This document shows positions 7,714 to 16,495 of a stretch of 64,000 bases of DNA, one piece after another (positions within the stretch are counted from its first letter, which is position 1; each line of letters begins with the position of its first letter). Both the position numbers and the translations under genes were made by a program. This stretch comes from Desulfofundulus thermobenzoicus (lineage in GTDB: Bacteria; Bacillota; Desulfotomaculia; Desulfotomaculales; Desulfovirgulaceae). A model generated the notes under the pieces. It worked only from the letters and a program-made list of their open reading frames with translations, ran no database searches and had not been told where the DNA came from. The stretch lies in assembly GCF_009428905.1 (NCBI RefSeq), contig NZ_WHYR01000017.1, positions 1 to 64,000 on the forward strand. Reading direction: 5' to 3'.

Positions 7714-9312
7714 TCAGCCGGGAGAGCTCTTTCCGGGCTCCCCGGACCCGGGGGAACAGCTGTTGTTTCCGTACACCGCCCCGGATGTCCCGGGTTCGGT
7801 GCGCTCAAGATTACCCGGAGCATCCGTCCCGGGGCCGGTGGGGGCATTCTGTTCCCGGTCAGCAGGCCCGCTGCCGGAAGGATTACTGTCCCCACTGGAG
7901 GAACCGTTTCCGGAAATATTCTGTCTACCCGCCGGCTCCTGCGGGGGAATCACCGGGCCGCCGCCGGGTTCCCTGGTCCCCACGGCCACTATCTGGTCCA
8001 CGGGCTCATAAATGCTGACGGGGAGATTTTCCGTATGGACTACCCCTTTTTCCCGCACCACCCGTTGTGCTTCCACCCGGTAACCCCTGGCTCCCTTTTG
8101 TTTGACCACCTCTTCGCCCCGTTTCAAATCGGGATCGGGCTGGCGCACCACTTTGGGTTCCCTCACTTCCGTCACCCGGGTGCGGATTTCCACCGGCACC
8201 TTATAGTCCGTATTGCCGTAAATCTTGAATGTCAATTGCCCACCCTGGACAAAAGAACGCACATAGATATAACTTTCCGTATTATTGCGAAAGCGGAAAT
8301 CAAGGGTACCGTAAACAACGGTGGCGTCACGGCCCATGGGCACATAAGCCACGGGCAGGGAGTGATTGGTACGATCCAGCACTTCCAGATTGGCGAGCAA
8401 AACTGCATTATACAGGGTGCTGCTCACCTGGCAGACACCCCCTCCCAGACCGTCCACCACCCTGTTATTCACAATTACCTGGGCATTTTTATATCCCGCT
8501 TCGGAACTGCGGGGTCCCACCACTTTGTTAAAAGACACTTCCTGTCCCGGTGGTACCAGGAGCCCGTCCAGGGCGGCAGCGGCCACCCTGATGTTGTAGG
8601 TCCGGTCGGTATAGCCGGCGTCAAAGCGGGTGGTATAGGAAGAAAGCAAACCCTTCAATCCCATGGCTTCCACCTGGGCGGTGGTAACCCGGGGCGCCAC
8701 TTTAACCAGAGCCAGCTCAACCTGCGGATTTTTGCCGGTAGAGAGGGCCGCCAGCAGATCCCGGTAAGCCTTTTCCCCGTCCACCTGCATACCTTCCGCA
8801 CCGGGAATAATTTCCACGGTATCATCGGGCCGGATACGGAAGGCCGCATCCCGGGGCGGCGTGGCTATTTCCCGGCTCAGGGCGTCCATTCTCCGGTTGA
8901 ACTGCTCCTTATTGATCACCACGGCCAGGGGCACTGGAAATCCTTCCTGCTTGATCCGCCGCCGTTCCATCCACTGCCGCCACCAGTTGCCTTCCCGGCC
9001 GGCTTTAAAGGCGGCGCTGATCATGGTTTCCCCATCCAGGTGCAGGCCGATCTCCCCGGGTGAAAGTTTCCAGCTGCGATCCTGATAAAGCAGCACCACC
9101 GGTGAACTGCTCAGTTCCCCTTCCAGTGATGCCAGGGCTCTCCGGCAGCCGTCCCGGTCCAGTCCGGATAGATCCACCGACGCCGCCCGCACGCCCGGGA
9201 ACACCTTTTCAGCCCCCCGGGCCACAAAGGTGGCCCCCAAAACCAGCATGGTGCCGGTGACCAGTCCAACCAACACCAGTAATAGTGTCCAGCGAAATCT
9301 TTTCCCGGTCAT
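7714..9312 (-). CDS. VanW-family protein with G5 domain
   Basis: A 532-aa exported or membrane-anchored cell-wall protein. There is an N-terminal membrane helix at about residues 8-30. Putative peptidoglycan-binding repeats follow (about 40-200), then a VanW domain with GGGVCQVSSTLYNAVL (about 280-300), then a G5 domain (about 370-445). The final 85 residues are a Gly/Ser/Pro-rich low-complexity tail. The VanW role is not well defined, but the combination with G5 is common in Firmicute cell-wall proteins. GGGGGGAG precedes the ATG. It ends about 100 bases before mltG; a GC-rich hairpin with seven Ts near 7660-7700 may terminate it. Confidence 0.88.
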   Translation of the reverse strand: MTGKRFRWTLLLVLVGLVTGTMLVLGATFVARGAEKVFPGVRAASVDLSGLDRDGCRRALASLEGELSSSPVVLLYQDRSWKLSPGEIGLHLDGETMISAAFKAGREGNWWRQWMERRRIKQEGFPVPLAVVINKEQFNRRMDALSREIATPPRDAAFRIRPDDTVEIIPGAEGMQVDGEKAYRDLLAALSTGKNPQVELALVKVAPRVTTAQVEAMGLKGLLSSYTTRFDAGYTDRTYNIRVAAAALDGLLVPPGQEVSFNKVVGPRSSEAGYKNAQVIVNNRVVDGLGGGVCQVSSTLYNAVLLANLEVLDRTNHSLPVAYVPMGRDATVVYGTLDFRFRNNTESYIYVRSFVQGGQLTFKIYGNTDYKVPVEIRTRVTEVREPKVVRQPDPDLKRGEEVVKQKGARGYRVEAQRVVREKGVVHTENLPVSIYEPVDQIVAVGTREPGGGPVIPPQEPAGRQNISGNGSSSGDSNPSGSGPADREQNAPTGPGTDAPGNLERTEPGTSGAVYGNNSCSPGSGEPGKSSPG

Positions 9313-9371
9313 TTTTTCTCCCCCCCTTCATAAGACGACAATCATGGGCAAAAGGTTCCATTCATAAAAAA

Positions 9372-9413
9372 CAAAAAAAGCTGGATGTCACAGGTACCCC
9401 TGCCCCCAGCTTT
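9372..9413 (-). terminator. Intrinsic terminator after DUF1292 gene
   Basis: AAAGCTGG (minus strand) pairs with CCAGCTTT around a 21-base loop and is followed by seven Ts, between the DUF1292 stop and the VanW start. It would separate the ireB-ruvX-DUF1292 unit from the wall genes. Confidence 0.75.
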
Positions 9414-9428
9414 CCAATACCGGTAAAT

Positions 9429-9722
9429 TTAAGAATCCGTATCAGCCACCATTTCTTCCCAGTAGTCGGCCACCTTTTCCCATTCTTCATCATCTTCAAT
9501 GTCCACCAGGATTTCGTTGCCCTCTTCATCCCGCTCAAATTTGAGGATAATGGCTTCTCCCTCATCCTCTTCCGTTTGTTCCAGCGGAAGCAGGATAGCA
9601 TATTCTGAACCATCCACCTGGACAATGTCAATTACTTCAAAATCTTTCTCCTGGCCTTCCTCGTCCACCAGGGTAATTACTTCTTCCTGTTCATGTTCGT
9701 GATCATGATCGTGTTCGGACAT
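9429..9722 (-). CDS. yrzB: DUF1292 family acidic protein (YrzB-like)
   Basis: A 97-aa strongly acidic protein with a His/Glu-rich N-terminus (SEHDHDHEHEQEE) and the DUF1292 core (ITLVDEEGQE.DFEVIDIV...YAILLPLE). It lies in the conserved alaS-ireB-ruvX-yrzB order known from B. subtilis. GAGGTG is six bases before ATG 9722; a GTG nine bases earlier is inside the binding site. Function unknown. The His-rich start might bind metal (inference). Confidence 0.9.
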   Translation of the reverse strand: MSEHDHDHEHEQEEVITLVDEEGQEKDFEVIDIVQVDGSEYAILLPLEQTEEDEGEAIILKFERDEEGNEILVDIEDDEEWEKVADYWEEMVADTDS

Positions 9723-9792
9723 ACTCCCCACCTCTTTTTTACAAGTTGTGCCTATTCTATCCCAAACTCAACCTTTTGTCAAGGAACAGGAA

Positions 9793-10236
9793 TTAATCGC
9801 CCGATGTTTTACCTTTTTCGCCTGCTTTACCCCGGGCATCCAGATAGCTCTGTAATATAAGCACCGCCGCCATTTTATCGATGACTTTTTTCCGTTTCGC
9901 CCGGCTCACATCGGCGGCCAGCAGAATTCTTTCCGCACCGGCGGTGCTCAAACGCTCGTCCCAGGTTTCCACCGGGCAGTGCAACCTGCGTTCGAGCAAG
10001 CGGGCAAAACGCAGCACCTTTTGCCCCCTTTCCCCCAGGGTGCCGTTCATGTTCCAGGGCAGTCCCACCACCACCCGCTCCACCCGGTACTCCTTTACCA
10101 GCTGGAGAAGCCTCTGTAAATCCTCTTCCCCCGAACTGCGCCGGATTACCTCCACCCCCTGGGCCGTCCATCCCAGGGGATCGCTCACCGCCACCCCAAT
10201 GGTTTTATCCCCCACATCCAGCCCCATTATACGCAC
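9793..10236 (-). CDS. ruvX: RuvX/YqgF-type RNase H-fold nuclease
   Basis: A 147-aa putative Holliday junction resolvase, also implicated in pre-16S rRNA processing. Family motifs are [16 protein letters not shown] at the N-terminus, [11 protein letters not shown] in the middle and [13 protein letters not shown], with the acidic residues of the RNase H-like site. It starts at GTG 10236, with AGGAG 10 bases upstream; the ATG three codons later is too far. It sits between the aldo-keto reductase and the DUF1292 gene. Confidence 0.93.
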   Translation of the reverse strand: MRIMGLDVGDKTIGVAVSDPLGWTAQGVEVIRRSSGEEDLQRLLQLVKEYRVERVVVGLPWNMNGTLGERGQKVLRFARLLERRLHCPVETWDERLSTAGAERILLAADVSRAKRKKVIDKMAAVLILQSYLDARGKAGEKGKTSGD

Positions 10237-10258
10237 CGGCGCTCAACTCCTGCCCCTG

Positions 10259-11230
10259 TCAGATGACCCTGATGCAGAACTCGGGGCAAACCGCTCCACA
10301 ATAGCCGCACAGCCGGCAGCGGGATGTGTCCACCACCGCCCGGCCGCCAACCAGGGACAGCGCCCCGGCGGTACACCTTTCCACACAGCAACCGCATCCC
10401 CGGCACCAGCTTTCTATATGCAGGCGTCGTTTTACCGTGCCCACCCGGTGACGGAGATCTTCCGGCACGGGTTGCCCGCTGAAAACAGCCACGTTGAAGT
10501 CCACTTCCGCCGGAGTGCGCATGCCCACCGCCACACTGGCAAGATGGGGAATGTTCAGGACAAAGGCCAGCGCCTCCTCCACGGAAGGGATCAGGTTCCC
10601 CCCGCCCAGGGCTTTCATGCCATACAGGCCCTTGCCAAAAACAGCAGCCTCAGCAATGGCTTCCAGCATGTCCTCCCGGGTTCCGCCCTGGATGCCCACC
10701 CCGGTCAGGTTAATCAGAGGATGAATAACATCGAATTCCGGGATGCGGGCCGCCGCCCGCACACCCTCCACGCAGTGGGTGGAAATGCCGATGGCCCGCA
10801 CCAGGCCGGCCTTTTTGGCCTCCAAAAGATACTCCACGGCATCCCAATGTCCCCGGATGGTCCGGTAGGATTCCTGTTCGTGGAGCAGAAAAATGTCCAG
10901 ATAATCCCGTTTCAACTCCCGCAGTGCCTTTTCCAAACTTTCCTGCATACCCCGGCGGGTGTAGGCATAGGACTTGGTTGCGATTACAACCTCCCGCTCC
11001 ATGTCCTTAAGGGCTTTTTGAATATAGGGGTAGGTCCGGTAGTATTCCGCCGTATCGATAAAATTAACCCCTGCTTCCAGTGCCCGGCGGATCACCCCGG
11101 CACCGTCCTCCAGGGACAGAGCGGCCTGCAGGGGTCCCACCGTCAGGGCACCGAAACAAAGGCGCGACACTTTAATACCCGTTTGCCCCAGTATCCGGTA
11201 ATCCAAGTATCCCTTCCTCTCCCCGGTCAT
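10259..11230 (-). CDS. Aldo-keto reductase fused to a C-terminal 2x[4Fe-4S] ferredoxin domain
   Basis: A 323-aa predicted cytosolic oxidoreductase. Residues about 8-265 form an aldo/keto reductase barrel ([17 protein letters not shown] and [11 protein letters not shown] carry Asp/Tyr and the His-equivalent position). Residues about 275-323 carry [11 protein letters not shown] and [12 protein letters not shown], two cluster motifs. The substrate is unknown. It overlaps the ireB stop by four bases, so co-translation is likely. It interrupts the usual ireB-ruvX adjacency, a position also seen in some anaerobic Firmicutes (recollection, not checked). Confidence 0.92.
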   Translation of the reverse strand: MTGERKGYLDYRILGQTGIKVSRLCFGALTVGPLQAALSLEDGAGVIRRALEAGVNFIDTAEYYRTYPYIQKALKDMEREVVIATKSYAYTRRGMQESLEKALRELKRDYLDIFLLHEQESYRTIRGHWDAVEYLLEAKKAGLVRAIGISTHCVEGVRAAARIPEFDVIHPLINLTGVGIQGGTREDMLEAIAEAAVFGKGLYGMKALGGGNLIPSVEEALAFVLNIPHLASVAVGMRTPAEVDFNVAVFSGQPVPEDLRHRVGTVKRRLHIESWCRGCGCCVERCTAGALSLVGGRAVVDTSRCRLCGYCGAVCPEFCIRVI

Positions 11231-11484
11231 TCCCTCAAGTAATGCCGCACCAGTTCTTCCAGAAGTTCATCCCTTTCCAGCCTCCGGATCATGCCGCGGG
11301 CATTGTTATGGCTGGTGATGTAGGCCGGGTCACCGGATAAAAGATAGCCTACAAGCTGGTTGATGGGATTGTAACCCTTTTCCTTCAGGGCGGCATAAAC
11401 CGAAAGCAATATTTCCCTGGCCTGGTTCATTTCCTCGGGCTCTACCCTGAACATCACCGTCTTTTCCGAAATATCCCCGGTCAC
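11227..11484 (-). CDS. ireB: IreB-family regulatory phosphoprotein
   Basis: An 85-aa DUF965 protein (YrzL in B. subtilis). The family includes the substrate of the IreK Ser/Thr kinase that modulates cephalosporin resistance in enterococci. Motifs are [36 protein letters not shown] and [13 protein letters not shown], which cover the whole length. The GTG start at 11484 has a G-rich stretch upstream. It is directly downstream of alaS, the conserved location. Confidence 0.93.
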   Translation of the reverse strand: MTGDISEKTVMFRVEPEEMNQAREILLSVYAALKEKGYNPINQLVGYLLSGDPAYITSHNNARGMIRRLERDELLEELVRHYLRE

Positions 11485-11600
11485 GGCACAGGACCCCCTT
11501 CTAAGAATATAACCCTCCTGGGGATCTATATTCGTTAACTCCGCCGGTTTTCCTCTATTGCTAAAAAATGCACTGTAAAAATAGATAAATGACCTTCAAC

Positions 11601-14240
11601 TTAACCTTTCAGCTGTCCCATGGCCACCGTGTAAGCCCGGTCCAGGGCTTCCTGCAGGCGGGAGGGATCCTTCCCCCCGGCACTGGCCATGTCCGGCCGC
11701 CCGCCACCGCCTCCGCCCACAATGGGGGCAATTTCCTTCACCAGTTTGCCTGCATGCAGGCCCCGGAGCACCAGATCCCCGGTCACGGCCGCCACCAGGT
11801 TTACCCTTTCGCCGGCGGGGCTGGCCAGCAGGATCACCGCCGAGCCGAGCCGGTCCCGCAGCAAATCCACCATGGCCCGCAGGCTGTCCATATCCGGGGC
11901 CGTGGTCCGGGCAGCCAGGAATTTGGCGCCGTCCAGTTCCCTGACCTTTTCCAAAAGGCTCTGCACCTCAAAACGGGCCAGCCGGGCGCGCAGCCCCTCC
12001 GCTTCCCGCTCCAGTTCCCTGTGTTCCCTGACCAGCGCCTCCACCCTGGCGACCACCTCCGCCGGGGAAGCCTTCACCAGCTCCGCAATATGGGCCAGCT
12101 GTTCCTCTCTGGCACTGACATAGCGCAGCGCCCCCGGCCCGGTAACGGCCTCCACCCGGCGCAGGCCGGCGCCCACACTGCTTTCGCTGATTAATTTGAA
12201 CAACCCAACCTCGGCGGTGTTGCGTACGTGGGTGCCCCCACAAAGCTCCAGGCTGAAATCGCCCATTTTCACCAGCCGCACATTTTCGCCATATTTTTCG
12301 TCAAAAAGGGCGGCCGCCCCCCGGGCCCGGGCCTCTTCCAGGGTGGTGATCTCCGTTTCCACCGGCAGGCTGTCCAGGATGGCCCCGTTGACCATCTCTT
12401 CCACCCGCCGCATTTCTTCCGGCGAAACCGGAGCATAATGGGTAAAGTCGAAACGCAGCCGGTCCGGTTCCACCAGGGAACCGGCCTGATGCACATGGCC
12501 GCCCAGCACTTCTTTCAGGGATTTATGCAGCAAATGGGTGGCCGAGTGATTGCGTGCCGTATCCCGGCGGCGGGCAACGTCAACTTTCACCCGGACACTG
12601 TCATTCTCTTTTAAAATGCCGTTTTCCACCTTTCCCCGGTGGACAAAAAGGCCCTCCACGGGACGGAAAACATCCGTCACCCGCACCTCCAGGGCCGGGG
12701 CTTCCACCCCGGCGTGGTCCGCCACCTGCCCGCCCGAGGCGGCATAACAGGGGGTAACGTCCAGAATGAATTCCACCTCTTCACCGGCCACGGCCTGTTT
12801 TACCGGCCGGCCGTCTTTGATGAGAGCCAGCACCCGGGCACCGGTTTCCAGGACATCATAACCCACAAAACGGGTTTCCCCCAACTGTTCCCGCAGGGAC
12901 TTGTAAAAGGCACCGGCTTCCGAAAGGTATTCCGTTTCCTGCCGGGCGCTGCGGGCCCTCTCCCGCTGCTCTTCCATAGCCGCGGCAAAACCGTCCTCGT
13001 CCACGGTCAGCCCCTCTTCGGCGGCCATCTCCCTGGTCAGTTCCAGCGGGAACCCGTAAGTATCGTAAAGGCGGAAGGCCTCCCGGCCGTCAATGACGGT
13101 TCGGCCGGCATTGCGGGCTTCCTGCACCAGCCGGTTGAGAATTTCCGTGCCCTGGGCCAGGGTTTCCCCGAAGCGTTCCTCTTCGCTGCGGATAACCCGC
13201 AGAACGTGATCTTTGTTGGCCGGCAGTTCCGGATAGACATCGGCCATCTGCCGGATCACCGCACCGGAAACCCGGTACAGGAAGGGCTCGTTTAGCCCCA
13301 GCAGGCGGCCGAAGCGCAGCGCCCGGCGGATTAAACGGCGCAGGACGTAGCCCCGGCCCTCGTTGGAAGGCAGGGCACCGTCGGCAATGGCAAAGGTCAC
13401 GGCCCGGCAGTGATCGGCTATAACCTTCAGGGCCATGTCTGTTTTTTTCTCCGCACCATATTCCCGGTTGACCAGCCCGGCCGTATAATCCATGATTTCC
13501 CGGAAAAGATCGGTATCAAAATTGCTGTTAACCCCCTGCAGCACCGAGGCCACCCGTTCCAGTCCCATGCCGGTGTCAATGCCTTTACTGGCCAGGGGGG
13601 TGTAGTTGCCGGCCTCATCACGGAAAAACTGGATAAAAACCAGGTTCCAGATTTCCAGGTAACGGTCGCAGTCGCAGCCCACCCGGCATTCGGGGGAGCC
13701 ACAGCCCCGTTCTTCCCCCAGGTCTATATAAATTTCCGAACAGGGGCCGCAGGGACCGACCCCGATTTCCCAGAAGTTGGTATCCTTGCCCATGCGTACA
13801 ATGCGCTCCGCGGGCACCCCCACTTCCCGGTGCCAGATATCAAAGGCCTCATCATCGTCCAGGTAAATGGAAATCCACAGTTTTTCCGCCGGCAGGCCCA
13901 GCACCCGGGTGGTGAATTCCCAGGCCCAGGGGATGGCTTTTTCTTTGAAGTAATCGCCAAAGGAAAAATTGCCCAGCATTTCAAAAAAGGTGTGGTGCCG
14001 GGCGGTACGGCCCACCTCTTCTATATCGGGCGTACGCAGGCATTTCTGGCAGGTGGTCACCCGGAGCATCTCCGGTTTGGCCGTACCGGTAAAATAAGGT
14101 TTAAAGGGCACCATTCCTGCGGCAGTCCACAAAATGCTGGGATCGTTGGTGGGGATCAACGAAGCGCTGGGTAAAATGCGATGTCCCCGTTCTTCAAAAA
14201 ACTTTAGAAATTTTTCCCTGATTTCTTTTCCGGTCACCAA
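11601..14240 (-). CDS. alaS: Alanyl-tRNA synthetase
   Basis: Charges tRNA-Ala; about 879 aa, full length. The N-terminal class II catalytic core starts KEIREKFLKFFEERGH. The editing domain has HSATHLLHKSL and LCGGTHV zinc/editing motifs, and the C-terminal oligomerisation/C-Ala domain ends with a GGGGGGRPDMASAGGKD segment. The start is TTG 14240 or, more likely, the adjacent GTG 14237, with GGAGGT upstream. It has its own sigma-A-like promoter and a leader hairpin. Confidence 0.97.
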   Translation of the reverse strand: MVTGKEIREKFLKFFEERGHRILPSASLIPTNDPSILWTAAGMVPFKPYFTGTAKPEMLRVTTCQKCLRTPDIEEVGRTARHHTFFEMLGNFSFGDYFKEKAIPWAWEFTTRVLGLPAEKLWISIYLDDDEAFDIWHREVGVPAERIVRMGKDTNFWEIGVGPCGPCSEIYIDLGEERGCGSPECRVGCDCDRYLEIWNLVFIQFFRDEAGNYTPLASKGIDTGMGLERVASVLQGVNSNFDTDLFREIMDYTAGLVNREYGAEKKTDMALKVIADHCRAVTFAIADGALPSNEGRGYVLRRLIRRALRFGRLLGLNEPFLYRVSGAVIRQMADVYPELPANKDHVLRVIRSEEERFGETLAQGTEILNRLVQEARNAGRTVIDGREAFRLYDTYGFPLELTREMAAEEGLTVDEDGFAAAMEEQRERARSARQETEYLSEAGAFYKSLREQLGETRFVGYDVLETGARVLALIKDGRPVKQAVAGEEVEFILDVTPCYAASGGQVADHAGVEAPALEVRVTDVFRPVEGLFVHRGKVENGILKENDSVRVKVDVARRRDTARNHSATHLLHKSLKEVLGGHVHQAGSLVEPDRLRFDFTHYAPVSPEEMRRVEEMVNGAILDSLPVETEITTLEEARARGAAALFDEKYGENVRLVKMGDFSLELCGGTHVRNTAEVGLFKLISESSVGAGLRRVEAVTGPGALRYVSAREEQLAHIAELVKASPAEVVARVEALVREHRELEREAEGLRARLARFEVQSLLEKVRELDGAKFLAARTTAPDMDSLRAMVDLLRDRLGSAVILLASPAGERVNLVAAVTGDLVLRGLHAGKLVKEIAPIVGGGGGGRPDMASAGGKDPSRLQEALDRAYTVAMGQLKG

Positions 14241-14257
14241 ACCTTACCTCCAGTCAT

Positions 14258-14288
14258 AAAAAGAAAACCACCCCGCTGGCATCCGGGG
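14258..14288 (-). terminator. Hairpin with U-run in the alaS leader (possible attenuator)
   Basis: On the minus strand CCCCG and CGGGG (14271-14288) flank an eight-base loop and are followed by TGGTTTTCTTTTT. It lies between the promoter and the alaS start codon, so full-length transcription must pass it. There is no T-box consensus. Confidence 0.45.
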
Positions 14289-14311
14289 AAGTCCCTCCCT
14301 TTTTCGCTGTA

Positions 14312-14341
14312 ATTATACAAAATCAGCCTCTGGCGTGTCAA
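14312..14341 (-). promoter_or_regulatory. Sigma-A-like promoter of alaS
   Basis: TTGACA (14341-14336), an 18-base spacer and TATAAT (14317-14312) on the minus strand, about 70 bases before the alaS start. Confidence 0.75.
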
Positions 14342-14383
14342 GGGACTGGCTTTGAAGACCGGAAAGCCTGAGAAACAAAAGGA

Positions 14384-14408
14384 AAAAGTGAGGCGGCGCC
14401 TCACTTTT
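14384..14408 (-). terminator. Intrinsic terminator after the YtxH-like gene
   Basis: A perfect 11-base inverted repeat AAAAGTGAGGC/GCCTCACTTTT with a three-base loop, overlapping the stop codon of the preceding gene and followed by T-rich sequence on the minus strand. The flanking A/T runs make it potentially bidirectional. Confidence 0.85.
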
Positions 14409-14607
14409 ACCGGTCACGGATGATCTCGCTGACCCTGCCGGTTACCCCCCGGAGCATCCGGCGAGTCCTGGACATGGGACCCGTCCGGCGGGTAATGCGA
14501 AAAATATTTTTCCCCCCGGGCTTTCTTTGTGGTGGGCCCATAATCATACCCAGCAGTGCACCCACCACACTACCGGCAACCATACCACGCCAGAATCCCA
14601 GACGCAC
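14407..14607 (-). CDS. Small glycine-zipper membrane protein (YtxH-like)
   Basis: About 66 aa. The N-terminal half is one hydrophobic glycine-rich segment (GMVAGSVVGALLGMIMGP), followed by a basic tail rich in Arg and Lys. This suggests a single-pass protein with a cytosolic basic region. GTG 14607 has GGGGGTG six bases upstream; GTG 14616 is a poorer alternative. It lies just behind the zinc-ribbon gene, so both are probably one transcript ending at the strong terminator. Function unknown. Confidence 0.65.
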   Translation of the reverse strand: MRLGFWRGMVAGSVVGALLGMIMGPPQRKPGGKNIFRITRRTGPMSRTRRMLRGVTGRVSEIIRDR

Positions 14608-14630
14608 CGCCTTCACCCCCTGGCCAATTT

Positions 14631-14804
14631 TTAAAGAAGGAACTGGTTATGCGGGTCAAAGGCCACCAGGCTGCCGTCTTCGGCCACCTCGTAAATCTGG
14701 ACTCCTTCCTTGTTCAGGCGGTATTCTACACAACAATCCCAGCAATAATATTGATCCTGGCCCACTTTTCCCGTGGCTTTGCCACCACATACCGGGCACT
14801 GCAA
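14631..14804 (-). CDS. Small zinc-ribbon protein (57 aa)
   Basis: Starts at TTG 14804 with GGAGG ten bases upstream. The sequence has CPVCGG near the N-terminus and CWDCC 16 residues later, i.e. a four-cysteine zinc knuckle. It is followed by an amphipathic stretch (VQIYEVAEDGSLVAFD). It is too short for default gene callers. Probably translated with the YtxH-like gene that begins 24 bases after its stop. Family not recognised. Confidence 0.7.
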   Translation of the reverse strand: MQCPVCGGKATGKVGQDQYYCWDCCVEYRLNKEGVQIYEVAEDGSLVAFDPHNQFLL

Positions 14805-14979
14805 AAAGAATTCGCCTCCTGTGAAAAGTCCTTCTCAAAAGGCATTATGCCCGGTAACAACGTAAAAAATACACCCGCCGGAGAGTTAAAAATCCTTGAG
14901 CCCAAAAAGTTAGATAAAAAAAACAACCGGCGTTTATATGGTATCTATTTCCAGAAAATCGACCCCTTCGGGGGAAAAT

Positions 14980-16071
14980 TTACCGGCACTTCCTTTGGGC
15001 GATTATACCGCCACCCACCACGCAGCCGCCCAGGTAGAACACCACCGCCTGACCCGGGGTGATGGCCCGCTGGGGACGGTGAAAATGCACCTCCACCCGG
15101 CCGTCCTCCCGGGGACTGATCCGGGCCGGTGCCGGACGGGCGTTATACCGGATCTGGGCTTCCACATCCATGGGCTCGGATAACCGGTCAATCAAAATAA
15201 AGTTTAAGTCCTCCGCCACCAGCTCCTCCCCCATGATGGCCTCCACGGGCCCCAGGATCACCGCATTGCGTTTTGGATCCATATCCACCACATATAGCCT
15301 TTCCCCGGCGGCGATACCCAGTCCCCGCCGCTGCCCGATGGTATAAAAGGGAATCCCCCGGTGCCGCCCGATGACATTGCCGGCCAGATCCAGAAAGGGT
15401 CCCGGTTTGATTTTCTCGCCGGCCCGTTCTTCCAAAAAACGATGGTAATCATCATCGGGAATAAAACAGATCTCCTGGCTTTCCGGTTTTTCCGCCACCG
15501 GTAAATCCCTTTCGGCGGCCATGCGGCGCACCTGGTCCTTGGTATACTCCCCCAGCGGCATCAAAGTATGGGCCATCTGCTCCTGGGTCAGGTTGTACAA
15601 CACGTAGGTTTGATCCTTCCGGGAATCCTCTGCCCGGCATAACAAATAACGGTTGCGCCGGGGATCAAAGACAATGCGGGCGTAGTGACCGGTGGCCACA
15701 TATTGGGCGCCCAGAGCCCGGGCTTTATTGAGCAACGCTTCAAACTTTATGTAACGGTTGCAGGCAATACAGGGGTTGGGCGTGCGGCCCCGCAGGTACT
15801 CTCTGGTAAAATAATCCACCACCTTTTCCGCAAAAATGTGCCGGAAATTCATCACATAATAGGGAATGCCCAGCCGGTCGGCCACCCGGCGGGCATCATC
15901 CACCGCGGCCAGGGAGCAGCAACCCACATGCTCCCCGGCCACCTCGGTGATTGCCGGGTCCCAGATCTGCATGGTCACCCCGATTACTGCGAATCCCTGT
16001 TCAACCAGAAGGGCGGCGGTGACCGAACTGTCCACGCCGCCGCTCATGGCCACAACGACCCTCGGTTTCAT
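14980..16071 (-). CDS. mnmA: tRNA-specific 2-thiouridylase MnmA
   Basis: Thiolates U34 of tRNA-Lys/Glu/Gln using sulfur passed from a cysteine desulfurase. It has 363 aa; the PP-loop SGGVDSS is at about residues 10-16. The catalytic cysteines are in NPCIACNRYIKF and SQEICFIPDDDY, and the C-terminal beta-barrel is complete. Its ATG shares one base with the nifU stop (TAATG), so it is translationally coupled to nifU and nifS. That fits the need for a sulfur donor. Confidence 0.97.
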   Translation of the reverse strand: MKPRVVVAMSGGVDSSVTAALLVEQGFAVIGVTMQIWDPAITEVAGEHVGCCSLAAVDDARRVADRLGIPYYVMNFRHIFAEKVVDYFTREYLRGRTPNPCIACNRYIKFEALLNKARALGAQYVATGHYARIVFDPRRNRYLLCRAEDSRKDQTYVLYNLTQEQMAHTLMPLGEYTKDQVRRMAAERDLPVAEKPESQEICFIPDDDYHRFLEERAGEKIKPGPFLDLAGNVIGRHRGIPFYTIGQRRGLGIAAGERLYVVDMDPKRNAVILGPVEAIMGEELVAEDLNFILIDRLSEPMDVEAQIRYNARPAPARISPREDGRVEVHFHRPQRAITPGQAVVFYLGGCVVGGGIIAQRKCR

Positions 16072-16448
16072 TATTTCACCTTTTGTTGTTTACTGCGATA
16101 GTCCTCAATGGCCGCGTGCAGGGCGTCGGCCGCCAGGTTGGAGCAGTGCATTTTCTGGGGAGGCAGCCCGTCCAGGGCTTCGGCCACCTGCTTATTGCTG
16201 ATTTTCATGGCTTCATCCAGGGTCTTGCCCTTGACCATTTCCGTCACCATACTGCTGGTGGCGATGGCTGCACCACAGCCGAAGGTCTTGAATTTTATGT
16301 CTTCAATTACATTGTCTTTTACCTTGATATAAATTTTCATAATATCCCCGCATACGGGATTACCCACCTGTCCCACCCCGTCGGCGTCGGCAATCTCGCC
16401 CACATTGCGCGGGTTGGCAAAATGATCCATGACCTTTTCCGAATACAT
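16071..16448 (-). CDS. nifU: NifU/IscU-type Fe-S scaffold
   Basis: A 125-aa scaffold on which Fe-S clusters are built. The three conserved cysteines are in VGNPVCGDIM, FKTFGCGAAIATSS and KMHCSNLAADAL. The N-terminal MYSEKVMDHFANPRNVG is the family signature. It carries only the scaffold domain, with no C-terminal Nfu domain. It is directly downstream of nifS. Confidence 0.97.
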   Translation of the reverse strand: MYSEKVMDHFANPRNVGEIADADGVGQVGNPVCGDIMKIYIKVKDNVIEDIKFKTFGCGAAIATSSMVTEMVKGKTLDEAMKISNKQVAEALDGLPPQKMHCSNLAADALHAAIEDYRSKQQKVK

Positions 16449-16495
16449 CCGCTTTTAGACCTCCCCGTAAAATAGTATTGAGCCAGATAACCGTC

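Noticed and set aside
8035-11242. Long plus-strand open frames opposite the VanW gene, ruvX and the aldo-keto reductase
   Set aside because: They mirror GC-rich coding sequence, lack ribosome binding sites and give His/Gln/Pro/Gly-rich translations with no family features. The minus-strand genes are clear.
14241-14400. T-box riboswitch upstream of alaS, and likewise upstream of hisS
   Set aside because: No AGGGTGGnACCGCG-type T-box sequence and too little room; alaS has only a simple hairpin.
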